Assembly: GCA_964343975.1 (NCBI GenBank)
Contig: CAYFLU010000195.1
Coordinates: 1 to 5,948 of the forward strand
Source of the DNA: SCUN01 sp964343975
Lineage (GTDB): Bacteria > Acidobacteriota > Vicinamibacteria > Vicinamibacterales > SCN-69-37
Direction of reading: 5' to 3'
DNA length: 5,948 nt
Numbering within the stretch: position 1 is the stretch's first letter; each line of letters starts with the position of its first letter. Under the pieces are notes generated by a model. The model worked only from the letters and a program-made list of their open reading frames with translations, did not search any database and was not told the origin of the DNA. Shown here piece by piece: positions 1-5,918 of the stretch. The position numbers were made by a program, and so were the translations under genes.

Positions 1-711
1 CACCGTGCCCGTGCCGCCGGTCTGCGTGCGCGAGAAGTCCTTCTCGTACGTGTAGTAGAGCCCGAAGTCGGCCCGTTCCATGGGCGTGAAGTCGGCCTCC
101 ACCGTGTACGTGTCGTACTTCGCGTTCAGCAGGCCGTTCACCGTGCCGGCCGCAACCGCGCTGCGGTTCGGACGGTTCGGGTAGTCGTTGTTGTGCCGCG
201 CCCACGCCAGCGTGAACGACATCTTGTCGTTCGGCGTAAGTTCGAGGTCCACGCCGCCGCGCGTCGACTCGCGTTCCGATTCATCGGCCTGCAGGCCGAT
301 GCTCGTCGTCGCGTCGTACCCGCTCGCCGTGCGCTTCGCCTTGTCGAACGAGCCGCGGTACTCGCGATCCAGGTAGTCCGCCGCCGTGTCGTTGCTGCGA
401 CCCGCCATGCGCATCGCGTGCGCCTGATCGAGCGACTGCTTCGAGATGCGGCCGGCGACGATGTCAGCGGTTTCGTGGGCAGAATAGCCGAGCGAGAGGA
501 GCTTGTAGGCGAGCGCATCGCGGGCGGCGACGCCGGTGCCATCGCCGGTGACGGCGATCTGCAGCTGCTCGATGTCCATGGCGCCGGCGAGGCGGCGGAG
601 CGCGTCGCGGTTCGCGTTAACGCTCGTCGTGAGCCGCTGCACAGACGCCAGCGACGCGTCAGGCGACGCGGGCAGGGGCAGCAGCAGGACGAGCACGACG
701 ACGGGGAGCAA
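1..711 (-). CDS. Putative outer-membrane beta-barrel protein, N-terminal part (cut by window edge)
   Basis: This minus-strand frame is open from the proposed TTG at 711-709 to base 1, giving 237 residues with no stop, so the gene continues beyond the left edge. Residues 2-16 are a hydrophobic stretch (LPVVVLVLLLPLPAS) that reads as a signal-peptide core with cleavage near ASP-D; no lipobox cysteine is seen. Residues about 20-120 look helical and charged (AYKLLSLGYSAHETADIVAG, then ADYLDREYRG). From about residue 130 the sequence alternates polar and aromatic residues in strand-like blocks (YDATTSIGLQ, GGVDLELTPNDKMSFTLAWA, YDTYTVEADFTPMERADFGL, YYTYEK), typical of a beta-barrel. The phrases LTPNDKMSFTLAWARHNNDYPN and DFTPMERADFGLYYTYEKD resemble MtrB/PioB-type decaheme-associated barrels, but this subfamily call is tentative. 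The TTG start is chosen because GAGG lies 7 bases upstream; it leaves no positive n-region, whereas in-frame codons just upstream (RGLR) would supply one without offering a standard start. GTG at 696 is the other option. The frame is credible because its codon usage matches the neighbours; open frames in other registers here are arginine-rich shadows. Confidence 0.7.
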   Translation of the reverse strand, partial: MLPVVVLVLLLPLPASPDASLASVQRLTTSVNANRDALRRLAGAMDIEQLQIAVTGDGTGVAARDALAYKLLSLGYSAHETADIVAGRISKQSLDQAHAMRMAGRSNDTAADYLDREYRGSFDKAKRTASGYDATTSIGLQADESERESTRGGVDLELTPNDKMSFTLAWARHNNDYPNRPNRSAVAAGTVNGLLNAKYDTYTVEADFTPMERADFGLYYTYEKDFSRTQTGGTGTV

Positions 712-718
712 CCGGAGG

Positions 719-722
719 CCTC
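719..722 (-). promoter_or_regulatory. Shine-Dalgarno-like GAGG before the TTG start of the barrel gene
   Basis: On the minus strand GAGG (722-719) sits 7 bases before TTG at 711. It is the best ribosome-site match near any start in this window and is the main reason for choosing 711. A short tetramer in GC-rich DNA can occur by chance. Confidence 0.35.
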
Positions 723-768
723 GTGAATCTGGTAATCGGCGCGGCGCGGCGGTTCTGGAGGGCCGCGC

Positions 769-774
769 TAAAAT
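769..774 (+). promoter_or_regulatory. -10-like box TAAAAT directly upstream of the reductase gene
   Basis: TAAAAT matches the sigma-70 -10 consensus TATAAT at five of six positions and stands out in very GC-rich DNA. Only six bases (GGCCGC) separate it from the GTG at 781. Transcription usually begins about 6-8 bases past this box, so the mRNA would start at or next to the start codon. No TTGACA-like -35 is seen at the usual spacing. Confidence 0.5.
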
Positions 775-780
775 GGCCGC

Positions 781-1752
781 GTGATTGCGCGCGATCTGCC
801 CCGTTCGTCGCTGCGCGTGTCGCCGGTCTGCCTCGGAACCGCCCTGTTCGGCGCCACCATCGACACGCCGGCCGCCTACGCGCTGCTCGACCTGTTCCTC
901 GAGCGGGGCGGCGCGTTTCTCGACACCGCCCGCAGCTATAACGACTGGATACCCGGCGAACGCGGCCGCAGTGAAGGCGTGATCGGACGCTGGTTGCAGG
1001 ATCGCCGCTGCCGCCGCCGGATCGTGCTCGCGACCAAGGGCGGCCACGCCGCCGACGACGGCACGCCGCGGCTGACCGCGGCGCATCTGGCCGGTGATAT
1101 CGACGCCAGCCTGCGGCGGCTCGCCGTTGACGAGATCGATCTCTACTACCTGCATCGCGACGATCCGTCGACGCCGGTCGAGTCGATCATCGACGCGTTG
1201 AATGAGCATGTTCGCGCCGGCAAGGTGCGTCATCTCGGGTGCTCCAACTGGCGCACGGCGCGCGTCCGCGCCGCGAACGCGTACGCGGAGACGAGCGGGC
1301 AGAGCGGTTTCATCGCGAACCAGCCGATGTGGAACGCCGCCGTGATCGCGCCGGCGCAGGTGCCTGATCAAACGTTGGTCGTGATGGATCGCGCGATGCG
1401 CGACTGGCACACGGAGACCGGGTTGGCGTGTGTGCCGTTTTCAGCGCAGGCCGGCGGTCTCTTCAGCAAGTTGGACACGTGGACCGGGGCACTGCGGCTG
1501 CGTGTGTCGGGCTGGCCGGCCGGATATCCGGCCGCGCCCAATCGCGCGCGCGCCAAGGCGTTGTCCGCGATCGCGATGCGCCGCGGCGCCGCCATTGAGG
1601 CCGTGGTCCTGGCGTATCTCACGTCGCAGCCGTTCGTCACGGTGCCGATCGTGGGCTGCCGCACGGTGGATCAACTCGAGAGCACACTGGCCGGCATCGA
1701 CCTGCGTCTGGATGCCGACGAACTCGCCGCGATCGATCAGGCGACCGCCTGA
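781..1752 (+). CDS. Aldo/keto reductase family oxidoreductase
   Basis: The product is a 323-residue soluble NAD(P)H-dependent oxidoreductase of the (beta/alpha)8-barrel aldo/keto reductase superfamily, which reduces carbonyls or the reverse. The family's catalytic tetrad can be placed: Asp48 and Tyr53 in FLDTARSYNDW, Lys86 in ATKGG, and His125 in YYLHRDD. Other family marks are LGTALFG near residue 18, GKVRHLGCSNW at 147-157, NQPMWN at 180-185, and the C-terminal cofactor-binding segment PIVGCRTVDQLEST at 289-302. Length is usual for the non-animal branch of the family (about 310-340). The GTG at 781 is the natural start: MIARDLPRSSLRVSPVCLGT aligns with the expected first strand. It is transcribed away from the barrel gene and is followed 46 bases later by the radical SAM gene. 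The substrate cannot be told from the sequence. Residues 230-255 (DTWTGALRLRVSGWPAGYPA), where substrate-loop differences usually lie, give no recognisable signature. Confidence 0.93.
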   Translation: MIARDLPRSSLRVSPVCLGTALFGATIDTPAAYALLDLFLERGGAFLDTARSYNDWIPGERGRSEGVIGRWLQDRRCRRRIVLATKGGHAADDGTPRLTAAHLAGDIDASLRRLAVDEIDLYYLHRDDPSTPVESIIDALNEHVRAGKVRHLGCSNWRTARVRAANAYAETSGQSGFIANQPMWNAAVIAPAQVPDQTLVVMDRAMRDWHTETGLACVPFSAQAGGLFSKLDTWTGALRLRVSGWPAGYPAAPNRARAKALSAIAMRRGAAIEAVVLAYLTSQPFVTVPIVGCRTVDQLESTLAGIDLRLDADELAAIDQATA

Positions 1753-1780
1753 GCCGCGCGCGGCGACGCCCCGGTGAATC

Positions 1781-1789
1781 TGCTAGGCT
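1781..1789 (+). promoter_or_regulatory. Extended -10-like element TGC-TAGGCT upstream of the radical SAM gene
   Basis: TAGGCT (1784-1789) preceded by TG plus one base fits the extended -10 pattern TGnTAnnnT, which can work without a -35. It is 9 bases before the ATG at 1799, and no purine-rich ribosome site lies between (GGCGTCTCC). The expected transcription start would leave a leader of zero to a few bases. Confidence 0.45.
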
Positions 1790-1798
1790 GGCGTCTCC

Positions 1799-3283
1799 AT
1801 GACGCCTCTGGCGGTGTCGCTGCTCTCGATCAGTCACTGCCCGTCGCTCGCTACGCGCAATCTCCGTACGTACTGTGAGTCGTTCGACGACGTGCGCGGA
1901 CACGTGCAGTGGCATCTGCTCGATATCGACATCCACGCCTCGAGCAAGTCCGTGCGCCATTCCGCGCAGCGCCTGTCGTTCAGCACGTACGCCGACTACG
2001 TCCTGGCCGATCTCGAGCGCAGCCGGCCAGACATCGTCGGCGTTTCCGCCTACCTCTGGAACGTGGAGCTGTCGCTGCGCCTCGCCGCGCAGATCCGTGC
2101 CGTCCTCCCCGACGTCGTCATCGTCTTTGGTGGTCCGGATCCCGGGCCGCGCGCGGCGGCGCTGCTTGCGGCGCATCCGGCGGTCGATGCCGTGATCGAC
2201 GGCGACGGCGAGGAGCCGATGCTGAGCCTGGTGCGTGAAGCGCTGGCCGGGCGCCCGCGCCATTTCGATGCGGTGCCGCAATGCTGGTTTCGTGACGGCG
2301 ACCGGATTCGCGTGTCGTCCGAACCGGGGAGGCCGACCGACCTCGGGCGGCTCACGCTGACGTCCGATGATCTGGAGGCGGCGGCCGCGATCGCCGCGTG
2401 GCCGCATCCGTTCTGGCTCTGCGAAACGATGCGCGGATGTCCCTATCCATGCGCGTTCTGCCTCTACGGCAAGACCCCCGCCGCGCGGAAGTCGACTGAG
2501 CTGGTCATCGACGAACTCGCGGCGCTCTTGGGTCGCGGCATCGACGTCGAGATCATCGATCCGACGTTCACGACCTACCAGAAGCGCGCCAAGGACATCC
2601 TGCGCGGGCGGGCCGATCGCGGCGTGCGCGGGCGCGTGTGGTTCGAGGCCTACGCCGATTCGATCGACGAGGAGATGGTCGAGCTGATGGTGTGCGCGAA
2701 TGTCTGGGGCGTCGAGCTTGGCCTGCAGACGATTTCGCGCGCCGGGTTGAAGGCCGCCGCGCGTCCGCAGAATCTGGAGAAGTTCGATCGCGCCGTCGAG
2801 CGACTGCGCAACGCCGGGATCAAGTTCTGGGTCGACGTGCTGTTCGGCCTGCCGGAGACCACCGCCGACGACTACGTGGCGACGATGGACTATGCGTTCG
2901 AGTTGCGCGCGCCGATCGACACATATCGCCTGCTCGGGCTCCCGGGGTCGCCGATGATGGCCGATGCGGCCGAACATCAGCTTGTGTTCGCGGACGGCCC
3001 GCCGTACGAACTGCTGTCGAGCCGGACCTTCACGATCGACGACGTCGTGTTCTGCAGTCAGTTCGCGGCGACCTACGATGCGATGCGACACCGCCTCGGC
3101 GACGACCTGCTGTGGCGGATCACACGTCTGACCGGCGGGCTCTCGGGCCTGATTCAGCGAGTCTTCGAGGCCGCGCGCGCCGCCTCACCGGCCGCGCCGG
3201 CGCGGGCGCTGCGGTCGTTCGCACCGGAGACCTCGCCGATCATCGAGCACGTCGTGCGCGCGGTGATGCAGGCGGGCGGCTAG
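1799..3283 (+). CDS. Radical SAM protein with cobalamin-binding-like N-terminal domain
   Basis: The 494-residue product has two recognisable parts. Residues about 1-150 form a Rossmann-like domain of the B12-binding type: PDIVGVSAYLWNVELSLRLA (77-96), VVIVFGGPDPGPR (106-118) and VDAVIDGDGEEPM (129-141). This pattern is common in BchE-like and other class B radical SAM proteins. The usual cobalt-ligand motif DxHxxG is not present; the nearest stretch is DIDIHASSKS (42-51), so base-off/His-on cobalamin binding is not supported. The radical SAM core starts at about residue 205, with the [4Fe-4S] cysteines Cys214, Cys218 and Cys221 in GCPYPCAFC. Later core marks are GVELGLQT (304-311) and DVLFGLPETTADDY (346-359). 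The C-terminal 110 residues match nothing I recognise. The ATG at 1799 gives a natural beta-strand start (PLAVSLLSI). The chemistry catalysed is unknown: relatives perform cyclisation, methylation or peptide modification. No precursor peptide or partner maturase is adjacent. Confidence 0.9.
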   Translation: MTPLAVSLLSISHCPSLATRNLRTYCESFDDVRGHVQWHLLDIDIHASSKSVRHSAQRLSFSTYADYVLADLERSRPDIVGVSAYLWNVELSLRLAAQIRAVLPDVVIVFGGPDPGPRAAALLAAHPAVDAVIDGDGEEPMLSLVREALAGRPRHFDAVPQCWFRDGDRIRVSSEPGRPTDLGRLTLTSDDLEAAAAIAAWPHPFWLCETMRGCPYPCAFCLYGKTPAARKSTELVIDELAALLGRGIDVEIIDPTFTTYQKRAKDILRGRADRGVRGRVWFEAYADSIDEEMVELMVCANVWGVELGLQTISRAGLKAAARPQNLEKFDRAVERLRNAGIKFWVDVLFGLPETTADDYVATMDYAFELRAPIDTYRLLGLPGSPMMADAAEHQLVFADGPPYELLSSRTFTIDDVVFCSQFAATYDAMRHRLGDDLLWRITRLTGGLSGLIQRVFEAARAASPAAPARALRSFAPETSPIIEHVVRAVMQAGG

Positions 3284-3292
3284 CGCGCGTCC

Positions 3293-3298
3293 TATAAT
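3293..3298 (+). promoter_or_regulatory. Consensus -10 box TATAAT in the 23-base gap before def
   Basis: A perfect TATAAT sits in the 23-base gap between the radical SAM stop (3283) and the def ATG (3307). Eight bases separate the box from the ATG, so initiation would fall at or within two bases of it. No -35-like hexamer is seen 16-18 bases upstream, which is coding sequence. This suggests def and its followers have a promoter of their own instead of relying on readthrough. Confidence 0.6.
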
Positions 3299-3306
3299 TG
3301 CTGGCC

Positions 3307-3885
3307 ATGGCCATCCTCAAGGTGGCGCGCATGGGACATCCTGTGCTGCGCGCCAAAGCCCGCCGCGTCGAACCCGCCGAGATCGTCTCCCCGGAATTTC
3401 AGCGTCTGATCGACGACATGTTCGACACGATGCGCGAATACGCGGGCATCGGCTTGGCGGCGCCGCAGATTCACGAGAGCGTGCAGCTGTTTGTGGCCGG
3501 CCTGCGCCCATCGAAGTCGGTCGGTCCGATGTCGGATGACGATGACATGCCGTTCATCGCGCTGATCAACCCGGAGATCACGCCCGTCGTGGCGCCCGGC
3601 GCGAGCGGCCCGGCGATGGCGACCGACTGGGAAGGCTGCCTCAGCATTCCCGACATTCGCGGCATGGTGCCGCGGCCGAACGCGATCACGGTGCGCGCGT
3701 TCGATCGCAAGGGCAAGAAGATCGAGCTCACGGCCTCGGGCCTGCCGGCGCGCGTGATCCAGCACGAGGCGGATCACCTGCACGGCGTGTTGTTCTTCGA
3801 CCGCATGACGAGCTTCGAGACGCTCACGTTCCTCGACGAGTACTCCCGCTTCTGGCGCAAACAGGACGACGACGGCGATGAGTAA
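3307..3885 (+). CDS. def: Peptide deformylase
   Basis: The product removes the formyl group from the N-terminal methionine of new proteins at the ribosome, using a metal centre (usually Fe2+ or Zn2+). All three family motifs are intact: GIGLAAPQ (47-54), EGCLS (109-113) and HEADH (153-157 in QHEADHLHG). Metal ligands would be Cys111, His153 and His157, with Glu154 as the catalytic acid/base. The 192-residue length is slightly above the usual 165-185; the extra is an acidic linker (SVGPMSDDDDMP, 71-82) and an acidic tail ending DDDGDE. The ATG at 3307 is preferred over the in-frame TTG at 3298 because MAILKVARMGHPVLR is the classic deformylase N-terminus and the TTG overlaps the -10 box. The gene is not followed by fmt, a frequent partner elsewhere; it overlaps the next gene by 8 bases (ATGAGTAA). 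Confidence 0.96.
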   Translation: MAILKVARMGHPVLRAKARRVEPAEIVSPEFQRLIDDMFDTMREYAGIGLAAPQIHESVQLFVAGLRPSKSVGPMSDDDDMPFIALINPEITPVVAPGASGPAMATDWEGCLSIPDIRGMVPRPNAITVRAFDRKGKKIELTASGLPARVIQHEADHLHGVLFFDRMTSFETLTFLDEYSRFWRKQDDDGDE

Positions 3886-5446
3886 CGAGGTGCTGTCGCG
3901 GTACTTCACGAACACCGACGGTCCGGTGTTCGCGCTCGTGAACCTGCCCGAAACGGTGAAGGGCGCGCTGTTTGCGCGCTATTCCCGGTCGCCGAAGTCG
4001 CTGCGACAGCTGTTTCTCGACGAGTTCGCGCCGGATCTGGCGGCAGGCGGAGAGGCGACGTCCACGGCGGGCCTCGCGCATGCCGAGAAGCTCTACGGGC
4101 GCATCTTCAACGACTACGGCGACGACTCGGTGGCGCAGCTCGGCGGCGCGCACCTGGCGTGCGAGAAGGTTTCGAACCTGCTGACCAAGGTGCTCGAGCG
4201 CGGCCGTCTCGCCGCGTACCTCGAGCAGTCGACGCGCTACATTCCCTACACCGACCGCGCGGGCGGCGTGTGGCGGTATCTCGTGCCGGACGAACTCGAC
4301 GGGCATCCGCTGCGCGCGCAGTACGTCGCGGCGCTCGATGCCACGTTCGAGACCTACGCGAAGTGGATCGATCCGCTGCGCGCGCATTTCGAGAAGAAGT
4401 ATCCGAAGCAGCCGGCCGACTCCGATGCGGTGTACCGCTCGGCGACGCGCGCGAAAGCCCTCGACACGCTGCGCGGTCTGCTCCCGGCCGCGACGCAGTC
4501 GAACCTCGGGATCTACGCCACCGGCCAGGCCTACGAAGCGCTGATCCTGCGGATGCGCGCGCACCCGCTGGCGGAAGTGCGCGCGTACTCGGATCTGATG
4601 CTCACGGAATTGCGGAAGGTCATTCCGGCATTTCTGACGCGCGTCGATCAGGCGGATCGCGGCGGGGTGTGGACGAAGTACTTCGCCGACACGCGCGCCC
4701 GCACGCTCGAGATCGCCGACCGGCTGGCCGGCGGCGCCGAACCGGAACCGCGCGACGAGGTCACGCTCAGCGACTTCGATCCGGACGGTGAAGTGAAGGT
4801 GGTGGCGGCGGCGCTGTACACATCGACGCACCTGCCCGACGACCAGTTGCTGGCGCTGGCGCGCGCGATGTCGCCGGCCGATCGCGCCGCGGTGCTCGTG
4901 GCCTACAACGGCACCCGCACGAACCGTCGCCATCGCCCGGGGCGCGCCTTCGAGCGCACGAGCTATCGCTTCGACATTCTCACCGACTACGGCGCCTTCC
5001 GCGATCTGCAGCGCCACCGTCTGATGACGATCGATTGGCAGGCGCTCTCGCCGCGGCACGGGCACATCCGCCCGGAAGCCATCATCGAGGCGGGCGCCGG
5101 AGCCGACTGGGATGCCGCGATGGCACGTTCGCGCGAGCTCTACGACGCGCTCGTCGCGGCCGGTCTGCACGACGCGGCGCAGTACGCCGTGTCGCTCGCG
5201 TACCGCGTGCGTTTCGTCATGGACATGAACGCCCGCGAAGCCATGCACGTGATCGAGCTGCGCACGGCGCCGGCCGGCCATCCGGCCTACCGCCGCGTGT
5301 GCCAGCAGATGCATCGGCTGATCGCCGATCGCGCCGGACATCACGCGCTGGCCGCCGCCATGTCGTTCACCGATCACTCGGCCATCGAGCTCGAACGCCT
5401 GCAGGAAGAACGCCGGCTCGAGCAGAAGCGGCAGTCGCGTGGCTGA
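3878..5446 (+). CDS. Tandem ThyX-like protein (two divergent flavin-dependent thymidylate synthase domains)
   Basis: ThyX makes dTMP from dUMP using FAD, methylene-tetrahydrofolate and NADPH, and is normally a 220-250-residue homotetramer. This 522-residue product reads as two ThyX-type halves in one chain. Half 1 (about 25-250) has YGDDSVAQL (80-88), matching ThyX YGHESVxEH, then RGRLAAYLEQSTRY (108-121), lining up without gaps with the signature RHRxxSxNExSxRY: R108, R110, E116, S118, R120 and Y121 are kept, while His, Ser and Asn become Gly109, Ala113 and Leu115. LRGLLP (198-203) and ILR (223-225) match the later substrate-site arginines. Half 2 (about 335-505) has RAFER, then exactly 18 residues, then RHR (379-381), the ThyX spacing; the rest of the signature is altered and longer (LMTIDWQALSPRH). 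NAREAMHVIELR (451-462) matches the C-terminal NARxxxxFLxLR motif. The last 20 residues are a charged, probably helical tail. Automated annotation would probably say FAD-dependent thymidylate synthase; actual dTMP synthesis is unproven. The ATG at 3878 overlaps the def stop, implying translational coupling; AGGA at 3863-3866 is a weak ribosome site 11 bases upstream. Confidence 0.85.
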   Translation: MSNEVLSRYFTNTDGPVFALVNLPETVKGALFARYSRSPKSLRQLFLDEFAPDLAAGGEATSTAGLAHAEKLYGRIFNDYGDDSVAQLGGAHLACEKVSNLLTKVLERGRLAAYLEQSTRYIPYTDRAGGVWRYLVPDELDGHPLRAQYVAALDATFETYAKWIDPLRAHFEKKYPKQPADSDAVYRSATRAKALDTLRGLLPAATQSNLGIYATGQAYEALILRMRAHPLAEVRAYSDLMLTELRKVIPAFLTRVDQADRGGVWTKYFADTRARTLEIADRLAGGAEPEPRDEVTLSDFDPDGEVKVVAAALYTSTHLPDDQLLALARAMSPADRAAVLVAYNGTRTNRRHRPGRAFERTSYRFDILTDYGAFRDLQRHRLMTIDWQALSPRHGHIRPEAIIEAGAGADWDAAMARSRELYDALVAAGLHDAAQYAVSLAYRVRFVMDMNAREAMHVIELRTAPAGHPAYRRVCQQMHRLIADRAGHHALAAAMSFTDHSAIELERLQEERRLEQKRQSRG

Positions 5447-5891
5447 CGCGCCCGCTTCGCCGTCGCCCGAGACGCTGCTCTACACGCACCGCCTGCAGGT
5501 GCGGTTCCGCGACTGCGACCCGCTCGGTCACGTGAACAACGCGGTGTATCTGACCTATCTCGAGCAGGCGCGCTTCAACCTGTGGCGCGCCCAACTCGGC
5601 TTTCAGGCGCGCACTGCCGGCGATCCCGGTCCTCGCGGTGTGGGCTTCATCCTCGCGCGCGTCGAATTCGACTTCCGCGCGCAGGCCAAATACGGTGATG
5701 ACCTCGACGTGAAGCTCTACCTCGCCGGCTTCGGGCGCACGAGCTTTACGTACACCTACGAGATCGTGGATGCGGCCCGCGGCACGCTCGTGTCGACCGC
5801 GCGCACGGTGCTCGTGCGCTTCGACTACGACGCCCAGACGCCGTATCCGATCGACGACGCCTTCAAGGCGCAGCTGAGCCGCGCCGTCTGA
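5439..5891 (+). CDS. Acyl-CoA thioesterase, 4HBT/YbgC-type hotdog fold
   Basis: The 150-residue product is a single hotdog-domain thioesterase of the 4-hydroxybenzoyl-CoA/YbgC/FadM type, which hydrolyses acyl-CoA thioesters in the cytoplasm. The signature is clear: VRFRDCDPLGHVNNAVYLTYLEQAR (21-45). The second Asp of DCDP (Asp27) matches the catalytic Asp of Pseudomonas 4-hydroxybenzoyl-CoA thioesterase; Gly30, His31, Asn34, Tyr37, Glu42 and Arg45 are family positions. Later strands follow as GVGFILARVEFDFRAQAKYG (67-86), TSFTYTYEIVD (101-111) and ARTVLVRFDY (121-130). Length is normal (130-155). The GTG at 5439 is the start because it precedes the fold by about 15 residues and overlaps the upstream stop by 8 bases (GTGGCTGA), the same overlap size as at the previous junction. 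Asn33-Asn34 after GHV is typical of the FadM-like branch. The acyl substrate cannot be inferred, and no link to nucleotide or folate metabolism is evident. Confidence 0.92.
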   Translation: MADAPASPSPETLLYTHRLQVRFRDCDPLGHVNNAVYLTYLEQARFNLWRAQLGFQARTAGDPGPRGVGFILARVEFDFRAQAKYGDDLDVKLYLAGFGRTSFTYTYEIVDAARGTLVSTARTVLVRFDYDAQTPYPIDDAFKAQLSRAV

Positions 5892-5893
5892 CG

Positions 5894-5913
5894 CCCCGGT
5901 CGCGCGACCGGGG
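5894..5913. terminator. GC-rich perfect inverted repeat, probable bidirectional terminator
   Basis: The 20-base palindrome begins 2 bases after the thioesterase stop. It can fold as an 8-bp stem, CCCCGGTC with GACCGGGG, around a GCGC tetraloop. No U-run follows on either strand (GTGCCCCTACTTCTTC on the plus side), so it is not a canonical intrinsic terminator. Its position between two convergent genes favours a shared transcript-end or RNA-stabilising hairpin. Confidence 0.6.
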
Positions 5914-5918
5914 TGCCC

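Larger units (their letters stand above)
712..780. other. Divergent intergenic spacer between the barrel gene and the reductase gene
   Basis: This 69-base spacer separates two genes that point away from each other, so it should carry both promoters. On the plus strand it has a TAAAAT box close to the reductase start. On the minus strand no clear -35/-10 pair is seen; the AT-richest stretch is GATTACCAGATT (735-724 read on the minus strand). GGAGGG at 757-762 is 18 bases before the GTG at 781, too far for a normal ribosome site. Confidence 0.5.

Noticed and set aside
193..726. A 177-codon plus-strand frame over the barrel gene
   Set aside because: Composition is dominated by Arg and Ala with no fold-like pattern, whereas the opposite strand gives a signal peptide plus strand-like repeats.
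757..762. GGAGGG as ribosome-binding site for the reductase gene
   Set aside because: It is 18 bases before the GTG at 781, too far for normal Shine-Dalgarno pairing, and it lies upstream of the -10-like box, so it would not be in the transcript.
1517..1534. 18-base perfect palindrome as an internal terminator or operator in the reductase gene
   Set aside because: It is within an uninterrupted coding segment, has no adjacent U-run or promoter, and may be a codon-choice coincidence; noted only alongside the other palindrome.
1637..3091. A 484-codon open frame antisense to the radical SAM gene
   Set aside because: It is very rich in Arg, His and Asp, has no recognisable domain and mirrors a gene with intact radical SAM motifs; long antisense frames are common in GC-rich DNA.
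3298..3306. TTG at 3298 as the start of def
   Set aside because: It lies on the last base of TATAAT and adds only MLA before the classic MAILKVARMGHPVLR N-terminus; ATG 3307 is better.
3824..5377. A 517-codon open frame antisense to the tandem ThyX-like gene
   Set aside because: Same Arg-rich shadow composition with no motif, and the plus strand carries clear ThyX signatures and matching operon overlaps.
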